A stretch of 64,000 nucleotides of DNA, from contig NC_037673.1 of assembly GCF_003255815.1 (NCBI RefSeq), forward strand, positions 89,757,916 through 89,821,915, written 5' to 3'. The notes beneath the pieces are model-generated. The model saw only the letters and a list, made by a program, of their open reading frames with translations, was not told where the DNA came from and did no database searches. The position numbers were made by a program, and so were the translations under genes. This DNA comes from Theropithecus gelada (Eukaryota > Chordata > Mammalia > Primates > Cercopithecidae). Below, piece by piece: positions 24,578 through 35,221 of this stretch (position 1 is the first letter of the stretch; the number at the start of each line of letters is the position of its first letter).

Positions 24578-26432
24578 AAAGTACTTATATTTGGCTGATT
24601 CTCCAAATTTATTAAAATGATACCTGCCACTAAAAAAAATTCTGAACCCTAACTACAGAGAAATGACATGATCTAATGCTCTTAGACATCCCAAATAATT
24701 TCATAAATCCACAGGATTACAAATATAAGACATATGCTCTCATTGCTCTTTAACACCATTAACATTTAGAGATGATTGATTATGTTATACCAAAACATTC
24801 AGTGAATTCAAAGCTGATCTATTTTTTATGTAAATCATACAACCTGCTAGTCAAATTAAAGGTTAAATATACATAAAGTCTTAGAATAAAATACAGATAA
24901 TCTTTCACATAGAACATGGACCTATGGTATACTCAAATGTAATAGGACCATGGATTCATAGGTTGCCTACTAATTAAATCCAGAAAAACAGCAGGAGTAT
25001 GCCCTCCTTATGTTGTTATACATTTAATTCCAAGTGGGAATAATATAGCCACAGCTAAGTAGAATTTAAAATTATGGCTAGAAAACACAATTGAAAATAC
25101 ATGTACATTTGCAAACTTGAAAAGAACTCTCTATAAAGAAATTCATATTCATCATTTAAATTTTCCCATGGATGTGACTATAAAATAGGTGCAGAAATAA
25201 TACATATAAATCAGATATTCAGCATGTGCACATACATGTTGATGTATGTATGAACACATACATTCTTTACGCAATAGAAAATATATAAAAATTCTAACAG
25301 CAAATCTCAATTAACTTTAGTATATGATTACTTTTATAAGAAAGTTTATACAGTTCCCTGTAATACATACAATAGAGGAATTTTTGATGAATTGTAATTA
25401 AATTAGAATGATACATGCTTCTTATTTTTATCTTGACAGTTCTTGCATTCTCAAGCAGAGAATTACACACAAATATACAGCAGGTTACTTGTTGAATAAT
25501 GTATTTCAAGTACTTAAAATTACGGAGGGAGTTGCTGAAGATCTACATGTGAATACATATTTTGGCCCTAATTTTCATTACTGCATTTCTTCAGCTGAAG
25601 GTATTTTATAATCTACTTACAAAACAGTTAATATCAGTTTTTTTCAGAACATAACAAAGGTAATAATACTACCTTTATGGTATAAACTTTATGACATTAT
25701 GAATAAAACTGACAAGTATAAAATTTGATCCATAAAATAAGTGATATACTTATGTTAATTCACCTTTTTAAAGATATTATGTGTTGCTCCGTTTTTTTGA
25801 CAAGGCTTCCATTCATACTAGAGACATGTTGAAAAACACTATATTTTCTCTCAATAAGGAAAATCACTTTACCCACTATCATGCTTGTTCTGTCTCAATA
25901 AAAAATCAATCATCAAATGCTTGCTTCCAAGTTTTACTTGTTAAACTGCCAATTTATGCATACAGTTTGGCTCAGCAGAAATTCACTCAGCAGCATTTCT
26001 TTCATTATTATAATTTTGTACATCTCATAAAATGCTTTAAACTTAGGAGGTAGGGGGAGTTACGAAAGTTTACAAGTGCTTCTACGAAGCATTTAATGTG
26101 ATAGCTAAAGTATAGTGGTAAGATGTAGTTCCAAACCATCATTTTTAAAGAAAAAGAAAAACTATATCGTTTCTGTGGTTTTTCAAAGTAATAAAGGCCT
26201 GATTGATCTCACTGACTAAGGCAATTGAATCGGTTGTCTAAATGGTAGTAACGTCAATGTCAGATATGTGGTTATCTTTTCATCTTGGCCCATTCTTGAA
26301 TGTAAAAATCAGATGTTTGAAGGACATTTCACTGACCTGTTATGGCCTCTGTAACTCTCAAACACAATACTAGTATTCCTTATATAAGTGCCACATTTTG
26401 GATAAAACCCGCTTCATCAATGATGCCTTTGC

Positions 26433-26540
26433 GACATCTGGCGGTCCTTAGGATATATAAAAATTACTTTTTGTTTTTCCAAATCTATCGGTACTTGAAA
26501 TTCCAGTCCAAAAGGCTTTGATACCCCCTAGCGGGGGCAC
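26433..26540. promoter_or_regulatory. Pair of CTCF-like words, possible insulator
   Basis: GACATCTGGCGGTCC at 26433-26447 resembles one strand of the CTCF core. CCCCCTAGCGGGGGCAC at 26524-26540 resembles the other strand, with an extra base. Both are GC-rich islands in AT-rich DNA. The match is imperfect and was judged by eye, so this is a weak call. Confidence 0.2.
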
Positions 26541-27418
26541 AAAAGCACTCTGGCCTGTAAACTAGGATGTGGACTACCATGAATCCATATGGTGCAAAAG
26601 GTCACAAATCTTGAGATGCGGTGACATCATGACAATAAGACACTTTCTAGACAGAAGCTGACCCATTTTGAATATAAAAAGGACCCTGATCACATGTTCC
26701 CACACATTTAAAACTATAGAGAAGAAAGAATTATGCTAAGTGGTCTATACAGAAGCTGAACACTGGTGTTTGAGGGTACCTATAGTTCTCACACTTAAGG
26801 AATACTACATAGGGATTTACAGCAAGATTGCTTTAAATGATCTAAGAGCTCTGGTTTTTTATAAGTTGATGCTCAGCATATGTTAATAAGGGGTGAGAGG
26901 TGGCTGAATGGCAGGGTGCATGTTTCTATATACTTTTCAGTTCCTTTTTAAATTATTAATCCAGCCATACTGAAGCTTGTTCTACATGCTTCCGTCTTTC
27001 TTTATATTTCCAGGAAAGCATAGAACATGAATACTACTTTATGAAGAAAAAATAACTGTCCTTTAGATTTTATTCTTATTCTATAGGCAATTCAGTATGA
27101 GGAAGGGGAAATAAAAACTCATTTCTATCTCTTCATCACCCACTCTACGGGTATATTTGTTATTCACAATGAGAAATTGTGACTTTGCTGATTTTTTTGT
27201 TCAGTCCAAGAAAATTACATGTGCTATACTGTTATCTCTCATTTATTCCAAGTCCTGGTAAAGTGGCACACTTGACAACAATAAAATCAAATTCAAATGT
27301 ACTGTGTTGGTTACCTGTTTTCAACCTTCTTTTCAAATATTTGCCTGAAACCCTATATTATTTTGGATATAAACTAATACTTTCAAGAAGTCTTTTGGAG
27401 TAAAGAACTCATGTTTTC

Positions 27419-27711
27419 GGCCAGGTGCAGTGGCTCACGCCTGTAATCCCAACACTTTGGGAGGCCGAGGTGGGCAGATCATGAGGTCGAGAGATCAAGA
27501 CCATCCTGGCCAACAAGGTGAAACCCCGTCTCTACTAAAAATACAAAAATTAGCTGGGTGTGGTGGCATGCACCTGTAGTCCCAGCTACTCAGGAGGCTG
27601 AGGCAGGAGAATCGTTTGAACCCAGGAGGCAGGGGTTGCAGTGAGCCAAGACTGCGCCACTGCACTCCAGCCTGGCAACAGAGCTAGACTCCATCTCAAA
27701 ACCGAACAAAA
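27419..27711 (+). mobile_element. AluS, full length
   Basis: A complete Alu runs from GGCCAGGTGCAGTGG through both arms and the central A-rich linker to an A-rich tail with CCGAAC interruptions. It is flanked by a perfect 17-bp target duplication, AAAGAACTCATGTTTTC, at 27402-27418 and 27712-27728. It is the first Alu in the window coming from the left. Confidence 0.95.
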
Positions 27712-27728
27712 AAAGAACTCATGTTTTC

Positions 27729-28469
27729 TAAATCTTACTTTTATAATCAATATTTAATATGTATGTCATCCCTGATTCTTTTCAAGTCATCAATAGTTTA
27801 TAGGCAGTCATTGTAATAGATAATAGAGTCACCTCTTCTGACACAGTAACAAAATTTGTTGTATTAAGCATATCTTACTGCATTGCATTTAAAGGTATTT
27901 TTATGTTTCATAATTGAATCAATTTATTAACATATATAAAGAACATAAAAATTAATCTTGCAGAAATGGTTTCTAATTTATATGTAATTATAAAAATGTT
28001 ATGTATATTATAAGGTTCTCAGGTATCTTCCATTAGTTACATACTGCTCTTATGGTGGCAATAAATTCCTTTGATAGTATTTATAGGCTAAAATTGGAAA
28101 TAAATATAGATCTTTTAAAAGATTCCATTTTCTCACCTTTAGCAATACAGGATCTTATAGAACAATACAGTGAATAGAGATTGATATTACATTCTCTTGT
28201 CATTGTTTAAAAGGAGATTGATTAAATGATTGAACATAGTGTGATATTTAAAAAATCAGCATGTACTACTTTTAAAAAGAAATAACAGGAAAAAGTAATA
28301 TGATCAATTTTCACTATATTATTTACTAATATTTTGAACTACAATAGATTGATAAATAATAAAATAACCATTATAATAAGATATATTGAGGAAAATAATG
28401 GCCTTTAGTCAAATACAATTCCTTTGCTCCCAATGCACTTTGTATAATAAACGTTACAATGAGAGCTAG
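27729..28469. other. Single-copy stretch, nothing recognised
   Basis: The sequence is AT-rich with no gene and no confident repeat. Confidence 0.5.

Positions 28470-28499
<30 letters not shown>
28470..28499. repeat. Poly(A), 30 bases
   Basis: This is an uninterrupted A30 run after GAGAGCTAG. The length and purity suggest a fairly recent retroposition or slippage, but I recognise no SINE or mRNA body in front of it. A TATAATAAACG word sits about 27 bases upstream. Confidence 0.85.
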
Positions 28500-28501
<2 letters not shown>

Positions 28502-28689
28502 ACCAATATACCTTTGCAGTAATTATAAGACTTAAATATTTTCAAATGTTAAAGTAATAATTTTGGTGAAGAATAACAATGTAAGTCCTCCTATTTAAAA
28601 TTAGGCATCAAACTAAAAGTATGTTTCAAATATGACTACACACATAGATATAAAGAAATAAAGTCACATTGCTAAAGTAAATTTTATTG

Positions 28690-29455
28690 TTTTGTTAGGT
28701 CTGTCTTTTAGAAACAGGTTTCTAGGTGGTTATGGGGAAATACTGTGCAACTTCCTGAGACCACACCAAGAATTGTCAAAATATATCCTATCCTCAACTC
28801 TAAACCCAAAGAAATGGAAATTTTGCCACATTATGTCAGTATTTATTACAGTTATTTTGTTTTCTGAAGGTCATGTTGGAAGCAGCAAAAGGAGGAACAG
28901 ACATAGAAGGATTTTTAAAACTGAGAAAATAAGATAGAAATAAACTAAAGATATAAGATATGGAAAGCATTGAAAGTGATCCAACATAAGCATAATTGAT
29001 GTCCCTAAAGAAAAGAACTAAGCAAATGAAATGGGAAAAATATCCAAAGATATAATTTAAGAAAACTTTCCAGAAATAATGTGAGACTTGAATATACAGA
29101 TTGAAAGGACATAGCATTTCCTCATGAAAATTAACACAGAAGGATAAAAGCAAAACATATGCTGGTGAGATAACTGATCTTCAAAGTAGAAATAATTCTT
29201 TGGCCTTTCTGGTAGAAATATCAAGTTGTATATGTATACAAATGTAGTATATTTTGAAATGTAGAGTTCTGGTTTGGGAGAAAATGGAGTAAGTCTACTG
29301 TAGTTGATTTCTCACATCGATAGAACTAAGAACACTAAACAAAATAAAAACCAAAACAAAATTATTTAAGGACTATGAAAAGTAAATAATATGCAAATTA
29401 GGAAGGGAAATCAAGACGTGAATAAAGACCAATCCAGTGGCAGTGAGTTCCTTAA
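28690..29455 (+). mobile_element. Degraded L1M/HAL1-like ORF1 region
   Basis: A-rich plus-strand sequence with words such as 'taagatatggaaagcattga', 'ttgatgtccctaaagaaaag', 'aagaaaactttccagaaata' and 'cagattgaaaggacatagca' follows the order of an old L1 or HAL1 ORF1. All frames are broken. The right part (29250-29455) may belong to a second old L1 5' region. Confidence 0.4.
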
Positions 29456-29524
29456 TTTTTTTCCCTCCTTTTTTTTTTTTTTTAACCATACAGTAAGTTG
29501 AATCAGAAACTCTATAGCAGGTAT

Positions 29525-29862
29525 ATTATCTTACATAAAATAAGCCAGCAAAAAAAGACAAATCTCCTATGTTCTCACTTATATGTGGGAGCTAAAAAAT
29601 TTGATCACATGGAGGTAAAGAATAGAAAGATAGATAACAGATACTGGGTGAGTTCTGGAGACAGAGTAAGATGAAGAGAACCTGTTTAAAGGGTACAAAC
29701 ATACAGTAAGATGGAATAAATTTAATGTTTCATAGCAAAGTAGGGTGACTATACTTAACAAAAATGTACTGTACTTGGGTGATGGACACCCTCAGTATCC
29801 TGATTTCATCACTATGCATCTACATATGTAACAAAATTTCTCCTACCCAATAAAGCACAATG
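29525..29862 (+). mobile_element. L1 3'-end fragment (L1PB/L1MA type)
   Basis: 'tgttctcacttatatgtggg', 'tttaaagggtacaaacatac' and 'ttcatagcaaagtagggtga' followed by 'cttgggtgatggacaccctc' match the end of ORF2 and the 3' UTR of older primate L1s. It is 5'-truncated and non-coding. Confidence 0.7.
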
Positions 29863-29906
29863 TGGTAGTACTAAAAGGTGAAATGGACATAGAATAAGAA
29901 GAGACA

Positions 29907-30208
29907 GGCCGGGCGTGGTGGCTCAAGCCTGTAATCCCAGCACTTTGGGAGGCCAAGACGGGTGGATCACGAGGTCAGGAGATCGAGACCATCCTGGCTA
30001 ACACGGTGAAACCCCGTCTCTACTAAAAAATACAAAAAACTAGCTGGGTGAGGTGGCGGGCGCCTGTAGTCCCAGCTACTCGGGAGGCTGAGGCAGGAGA
30101 ATGGCGGTAAACCCAGGAGACGGAGCTTGCAGTGAGCTGAGATCCAGCCACTGCACTCCAGCCTGGGCAGCAGAGCGAGACTCTGTCTCAAAAAAAAAAT
30201 AATAAATA
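29907..30208 (+). mobile_element. AluY of the Old World monkey type, full length
   Basis: A complete young Alu is flanked by an 11-bp target duplication, AAGAAGAGACA, at 29896-29906 and 30209-30219. It carries changes that I associate with cercopithecid AluY copies: CTCAAGCCTG in the first arm, CTAAAAAATACAAAAAACT in the linker, a GTAAACCC word in place of the usual GTGAACCC, and GAGATCCAGCCACTGC in the second arm. These are the main evidence for the host lineage. Confidence 0.9.
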
Positions 30209-30229
30209 AAGAAGAGACACAAACCCAGC

Positions 30230-30865
30230 AAGGACATAAAAGAGGTGAAAAATATTAACCAACATGACCTAACTCATATTTATAGAACAGGTCTCCCAGT
30301 CATAGCAGAAAACATTCATTTCAAGTGCACATATAATATAGACCATATTCTGGGCTGTATAACAAAATGTAACATATTTAATTGAATTTAAATTATACAA
30401 AATATGTAACCTGATCAAAACAGAATTAAATTAGAAATCAGTAACAAGGATATCTGGAAAATTGTCACAATGCACTCAAATATTAAAAATATAAATAACC
30501 CATGGCTCACAGAGGAAGTCTCAAGGGCAGTTAAAAATATTTTTAGTTAAATAAAATTGAAAAACAACATATCAAAATTTGTGAGATGCCATTAAATTTG
30601 TGCAGGGAAATTTATAACATTAAATGCTTAAAGTTGAAAAGAGAAAAGGTCTCAAACCAATCACCTAAGATTATAATATAAGAAATTAGAAAAAAAAAAC
30701 CCAGCAAAATAAATAAATTATGAAAAGAACAGAAACCAATAAAACAGAGAAAAATCAATGAAATCAAAAGTCAGTTATTTAAAACAGTTGATTAAATTGA
30801 TCTACCTTTACTGACTTTCTTCCCTTCCCCCAAAAGAGAGAGAGAGGACACAATTTACTACTCTC
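30230..30865 (+). mobile_element. Old L1M ORF2 segment (endonuclease to RT linker)
   Basis: Words such as 'gtctcccagtcatagcagaa', 'atatagaccatattctgggc', 'tggctcacagaggaagtctc' and 'cagaaaccaataaaacagag' follow the order of an L1M ORF2. Frames are broken throughout. The copy continues after the Alu at 30881 and the purine tract. Confidence 0.7.
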
Positions 30866-30880
30866 AGAAATAAAATGAAG

Positions 30881-31169
30881 GGCCAAGCACTGTAGGTCAC
30901 ACCTGCCAGCACTTTGGGAGGCTGAGGTGGACAAATCACCTGAAGTCAGGAGTTCAAGAACACCCTGGCCAACAGGGTGAAACCCCATCTTTACTAGAAA
31001 GACAAAAATCAGTCAGACATGGTGGTGGGCTCCTGTAATCCCAGCTACTCAGGAGGATGAGGCAGGAGAATTGCTTGAATCTGGGAGGCAGAAGTTGCAG
31101 TCTGAGATCATGCCACTGCATTCCAGCCTGGGCAACAGAGTGAGACTCTGTCTCAAAAAAAAAAAAAAA
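30881..31169 (+). mobile_element. Older Alu (AluS/AluJ-like) inside L1M
   Basis: This is a diverged dimeric Alu with an A16 tail. The flanks show an imperfect target duplication: AGAAATAAAATGAAG at 30866-30880 and AGAAATAAAAAAGAAG at 31170-31185. It interrupts an L1M ORF2. Confidence 0.9.
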
Positions 31170-31192
31170 AGAAATAAAAAAGAAGGAGAGAT

Positions 31193-31331
31193 AAAGAGAG
31201 AGAAGAAAGAAGAAAAGAAAGAAAGGAAAGGAAAGGAAAGGAAAGGAAAGGAAGGAAGGAAGGAAGGAAGGAAGGAAGGAAAAGAAAGAAGGAAGGAAGG
31301 AAGGAAGGAAAGAAAGAAAGGAAAGAAAGGA

Positions 31332-31403
<72 letters not shown>

Positions 31404-31437
31404 GAAAGAAAGAAAAGAAAGAAAAAGAAAGAAAGGA

Positions 31438-31492
<55 letters not shown>

Positions 31493-31541
31493 GAAGGAAG
31501 GAAGGAAGGAAGGAAGGAAGGAAGGAAGGAAGGAAGGAAGG

Positions 31542-31572
<31 letters not shown>

Positions 31573-31670
31573 AAGGAAGGAAGGAAGGAAGGAAGGAAGG
31601 AAGGAAGGAAGGAAGGAAGGAAGGAAGGAAGGAAAAGAAAAGAAAAGAGAAAAGGAAGGAAGGAAGGAAG
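31193..31670. repeat. 478-base pure purine tract, (GAAA)n/(GGAA)n
   Basis: No C or T occurs over 478 bases. The tract alternates blocks of GAAA, GGAA and GGAAA repeats. It lies just after the right target duplication of the Alu, so it seems to have grown from an A-rich part of the old L1M and not from the Alu tail itself. Such mirror-rich purine tracts can form triplex (H-DNA) structures and are unstable in length. Long frames of K, E and R codons across it are artefacts. Confidence 0.95.
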
Positions 31671-31679
31671 CAAGGAGAG

Positions 31680-32300
31680 GGATATCATTATAGACTCTAG
31701 AAGCATTAAAGGGATAATAAAGGACTACTCCTTTTTATGAAGAACTCTGTGCGCATCAATTTGACCATTAAGATAAAATGAACCAATTCCTTGAAACAAC
31801 TCATTCAGGAAGTCATAGATAACAAGAATAGGTTTATAGCTCTTAAAGAAAATTAATTCATAGTTTAAAATCTTCCAGAAAGAAAACTTTAGTCCCAGAT
31901 TGTTTTACTGGTGAATTATTCCAAACAGTTAAAGTAGAAATGATGCCATTTCTATATAATCTCTTCCTGGAAATTAACAAAGAAACAATTTACTCTGCAA
32001 ACCCTGCTTTACTTGACTATTAAAACCAGATTAAGATATTATAAGAAAGCTACACGCTGGTATCTTTCATGAACATCAACAGAAAAATCCTCAACAAAAT
32101 ATTAACAAATGAATCAAGTGGAGCTTATCCCAGGAATACAAGTACAGTTCAACTTTGAAAATCAATTAATATAACTCATTATATTAACAAGTGAAAAAAA
32201 GAAAAACCGCAAGATCCTATCAATCGACGCAGAAAAATAACTTGACGAAATTCAACATCAATTCATTAAAAACAACAAACACACACAAAAAATCAGAAAC
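31680..32300 (+). mobile_element. Old L1M ORF2 segment (RT region)
   Basis: 'tcattatagactctagaagc', 'atgaaccaattccttgaaac', 'catgaacatcaacagaaaaa', 'tcctcaacaaaatattaaca' and 'caatcgacgcagaaaaataa' track L1 ORF2 reverse-transcriptase sequence in order. It continues the same copy as 30230-30865 and resumes after the younger insertions at 34521. No intact frame remains. Confidence 0.75.
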
Positions 32301-32302
32301 AC

Positions 32303-32607
32303 GGCTGGGCATGGTGGCTCACACCTGTAATCCCAGCACTTTGGGATGCTGAGGCGGGTGGATCACCTGAGGTCAGGAGTTAAAGACCAGCCTGGCCAAC
32401 ATGGTGAAACCCCATCTCTACTAAAAATACTAAAATTAGCCGGGCACAGTGGTATGTGCCTGTAATCCCAGCTACTCAGGAGGCTGAGGCAAGAGAATCC
32501 CTTGAACCCAGGGGCAGAGTTTGCAGTGAGCCAAGATCGCACCACTGCACTCCAGCCTGGATGACAGACTGAGACTCCATCTCAAAAGAAAAAAAAAAAG
32601 AAAAATT
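32303..32607 (+). mobile_element. AluS, full length
   Basis: A complete Alu runs from GGCTGGGCATGGTGG to an A-rich tail with G interruptions. It inserted into the same L1M. Its right edge touches the 3' end of the minus-strand L1PA, so no clear target duplication could be assigned. Confidence 0.9.
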
Positions 32608-34529
32608 AACTTTCTTTCCTTTCCTTTCTTTTCTTTTCTTTTCTTTTTTATTTTCTTTTTAATTATACTTTAAGTTCTGGAATACATGTGCAGAACGTGC
32701 AGGTTTGTTACATAGGTATACATGTGCCATGGTGGTTTGCTGCACCCATTAATCTGTCATCTGCATTAAGTATTTCTCCTAATACTATCCCTCCCCTAGC
32801 CTCCTACCCCCTATAGGCCCCAGTGTGTGACATTTCCCTTGCTGTGCCCATATGGTCTCATTGTTCAACTCCCACTTATGAGTAAGAACATGTGGTGTTT
32901 GGTTTTCTGTTCCTATGTTAGTTTACTGAGAACGATGGTTTCCACATTCATCCATGTCCCTGCAAAGGACATTAACTCATTCTTTTTTATGGCTGCATAG
33001 TATTCCATGGTGTATATGTGCCACTTTTTCTTTATCCAGTCTATCATTGATGGGCATTTGGATTGATTCCAAGTCTTTGCTACTGTGAATAGTACTGCAA
33101 GAAACATACATGTGCATGTGTCTTTGTACATGATTAGAATGATTTACGGTCCTTTGGTTATATACCCAGTAATGGGATTGCTGGGTCAAACGGTATTTCT
33201 ACTTCTAGATCCTTGAGGAATCGCCACACTATCTTCCACATTGGTTGAACTAATTTACACTCCCACCAACAGTGTAAAAACATTACTATTTCTCCACATC
33301 CTCTCCAGCATCTGTTGTTTCCTGACTTTTTGATAATCGCCATTCTAACTGGCATGAGATGGTATCTCATTGTGGTTTTTATTTGCATTTCTCTAGTGAC
33401 CAGTGATGATGAGCTTTTTTTCATATGTTTGTTGGCTGCATAAGTGTCTTCTTTTGAAAAGTGTCTGTTCATATCCTTTGCCCACTTTTTGATGGGGTTG
33501 TTTCTTTTTATCTTGTTAGTTTATTTAAGTTCTTTGTAGATTCTGGATATTAGCCCTTTGTCAGATGAATAGATTGCAAAAATTTTCTCCCATTTTGTAG
33601 GTTGTCTGCTCTCTCTGATAAGAGTTTATTTTGCTGTGAAGAAACTCTTTAGTTTAATTAGATCCTATTTGTCAATTTTGGCTTTTGTTGCCATTGCTTT
33701 TGGTGTTTTAGTCATGAAGCCTTTGCCCATGCCTATCTCCTGAATGTTATTGCCTAGGTTTTCTTCTAGGGTTTCTATCATTTTAGGTCTTATGTTTAAA
33801 TCTGTAATCTATCTTGAGTTAATTTTTGTATAAGGTATAAGGAAGGAGTTCAGTTTTGGTTTTCTGCATATAGCTAGCCAGTTTTCCCAACACCTTTATT
33901 AAATAGGGAATCCTTTCCCCGTTGCTTGTTTTTGTCAGATTTGTCAAAGATCAGATGGTTGTAGATGTGTGGTGTTATTTCTGAGGCCTCTGTTCTGTTC
34001 CATTGGTCTATATATCTGTTTTGGTACCAGTACCATGCTGTCTTGGTTACTGTAGACTTGCAGTATAGTTTGAAGTCAGGTAGTGTGATGCCTCCAGCTT
34101 TGTTCTTTTTGCTTACTATTGTCTTGGCTACACAGGCTCTTTTTTGGTCCTTATGCTGATAAGCAACTTTAGCAAAGTCTCAGGATACAAAATCAATGTG
34201 CAAAAATCACAAGCATCCCTATACACCAATAATAGACACACAGAGAGCCAAATCATGAGTGAACTCCCCTTCACAATTGCTACAAAGAGAATAAAATATC
34301 TGGGAATCAACTTAACAAGGGATTTGAAGGACCTCTTCAAGGAAAACTACAAACCACTGCTAAAGGAAATAAGAGAGGACACAAACAAATGGAGAAACAT
34401 TCCATGCTCATGGATAGGAAGAATCAGTATCATGAAAATGGCCATACTGCCAAAAGTAATTTATACATTCAAAGCTATTCCCATCAAGCTACCACTGACT
34501 TTCTTCACAGAATTAGAAGGAACTTTCTT
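32608..34529 (-). mobile_element. L1PA-type copy with 5' inversion (twin priming)
   Basis: From about 32617 to 34152 the plus strand shows the reverse complement of an L1PA 3' UTR and the end of ORF2, with a CT-rich tail at its left. At about 34152 the orientation flips. From 34153 to 34520 the ORF2 stretch that lies just upstream in a normal L1 is present in plus orientation, so the inverted and direct parts abut in the parent element. Flanking AACTTTCTT occurs at 32608-32616 and 34521-34529 as a 9-bp target duplication. The zinc-knuckle-like CX3CX7HX4C pattern of the ORF2 C-terminus is still readable near 33260-33320. The element is 5'-truncated and dead. Confidence 0.85.
34153..34520 (+). 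pseudogene. Inverted L1 ORF2 piece
   Basis: This 368-base piece encodes part of L1 ORF2 between the RT and the C-terminal region in the opposite orientation to the rest of its element. The frame is open across the piece (readable as NFSKVSGYKINVQKSQ near its start and LPLTFFTELE near its end). It is the inverted 5' portion of the L1 at 32608-34529 and has no promoter or function of its own. Confidence 0.85.
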
Positions 34530-34810
34530 AATGTGATAAAGTGCATCTACAAAAAAATTACGATGAACAATAATAGTTAATGGTCAGAGACCATAAACTA
34601 TGCTTTTTAACATCAGGAATAAAAAAAGTTGTCTGCCTTCACTACTCCTGTTCAACATGTTACAGAAAGTCTTAGCCAGCGCGGTAAGGCAAATAGAAGA
34701 TATAAATGTCATAAATAGTGTAAAAGAAAAACTGAAACATCTATTTGTAGATTATACGATTGCCTACGCAAAACATATTACACAGTTGAAGAGAAGAAGT
34801 CCAAAATAGT
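34521..34810 (+). mobile_element. Old L1M ORF2 segment, continuation
   Basis: 'tgataaagtgcatctacaaa', 'ctactcctgttcaacatgtt' and 'gattgcctacgcaaaac' are L1 RT-domain sequence directly following the segment that ends at 32300. Stops and indels break all frames. To the right, up to 34902, I recognise nothing. Confidence 0.65.
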
Positions 34811-34902
34811 TATGCTAAATATTGGTTACCTTCCAGTAAACAAATATCCTATTGGTCCCACAAGAAAAAATGTAGAACAAAGATTTCACAATCGACTTTT
34901 AA

Positions 34903-35206
34903 TTTTTTTAATTTTTTAATTTTTTTGAGATTAAGTCTCGCTCTGTCGCTCAGGATAGAGTGCAGTGGTGCAATCTCGGCTCACTGCAACCTCCACTTCC
35001 CGGGTTCAAGCGATTCTCCTGCCTCAGCCTCCTGACTAGCTGGGACTACAGGTGTGGGCCACCACGCCCAGCTAATTTTTGGTATTTTTAGTAGAGAGAG
35101 GGTTTCACCATGTTGGCCCAGCTGGTATTGAACTCCTGACCTCAAGCAATCCCGCCTCAACCTCCCAAACTCCTGGGATTACAGGTGTGAGTCACCACAC
35201 CCAGCC
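34903..35206 (-). mobile_element. AluS-like, full length
   Basis: This is a complete reverse-oriented Alu with a T-rich tail at its left. Diverged flanks ACAATCGACTTTTAA (from 34888) and ACAAACTACTTTTTAAA (from 35207) look like an old target duplication. Confidence 0.9.
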
Positions 35207-35221
35207 ACAAACTACTTTTTA

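Larger units (their letters stand above)
21266..27401. other. Long single-copy stretch, nothing recognised
   Basis: About 6 kb has no Alu, L1 or clearly named repeat apart from the simple tracts and candidate sites listed separately. No coding frame here shows recognisable protein similarity. Confidence 0.5.

Noticed and set aside
30954..31706. Long open frames on both strands (250 and 209 codons) across the purine tract
   Set aside because: They consist of K/E/R or L/P/S/F codons produced by GAAA/GGAA repeats plus Alu sequence. They are low-complexity artefacts, not proteins.
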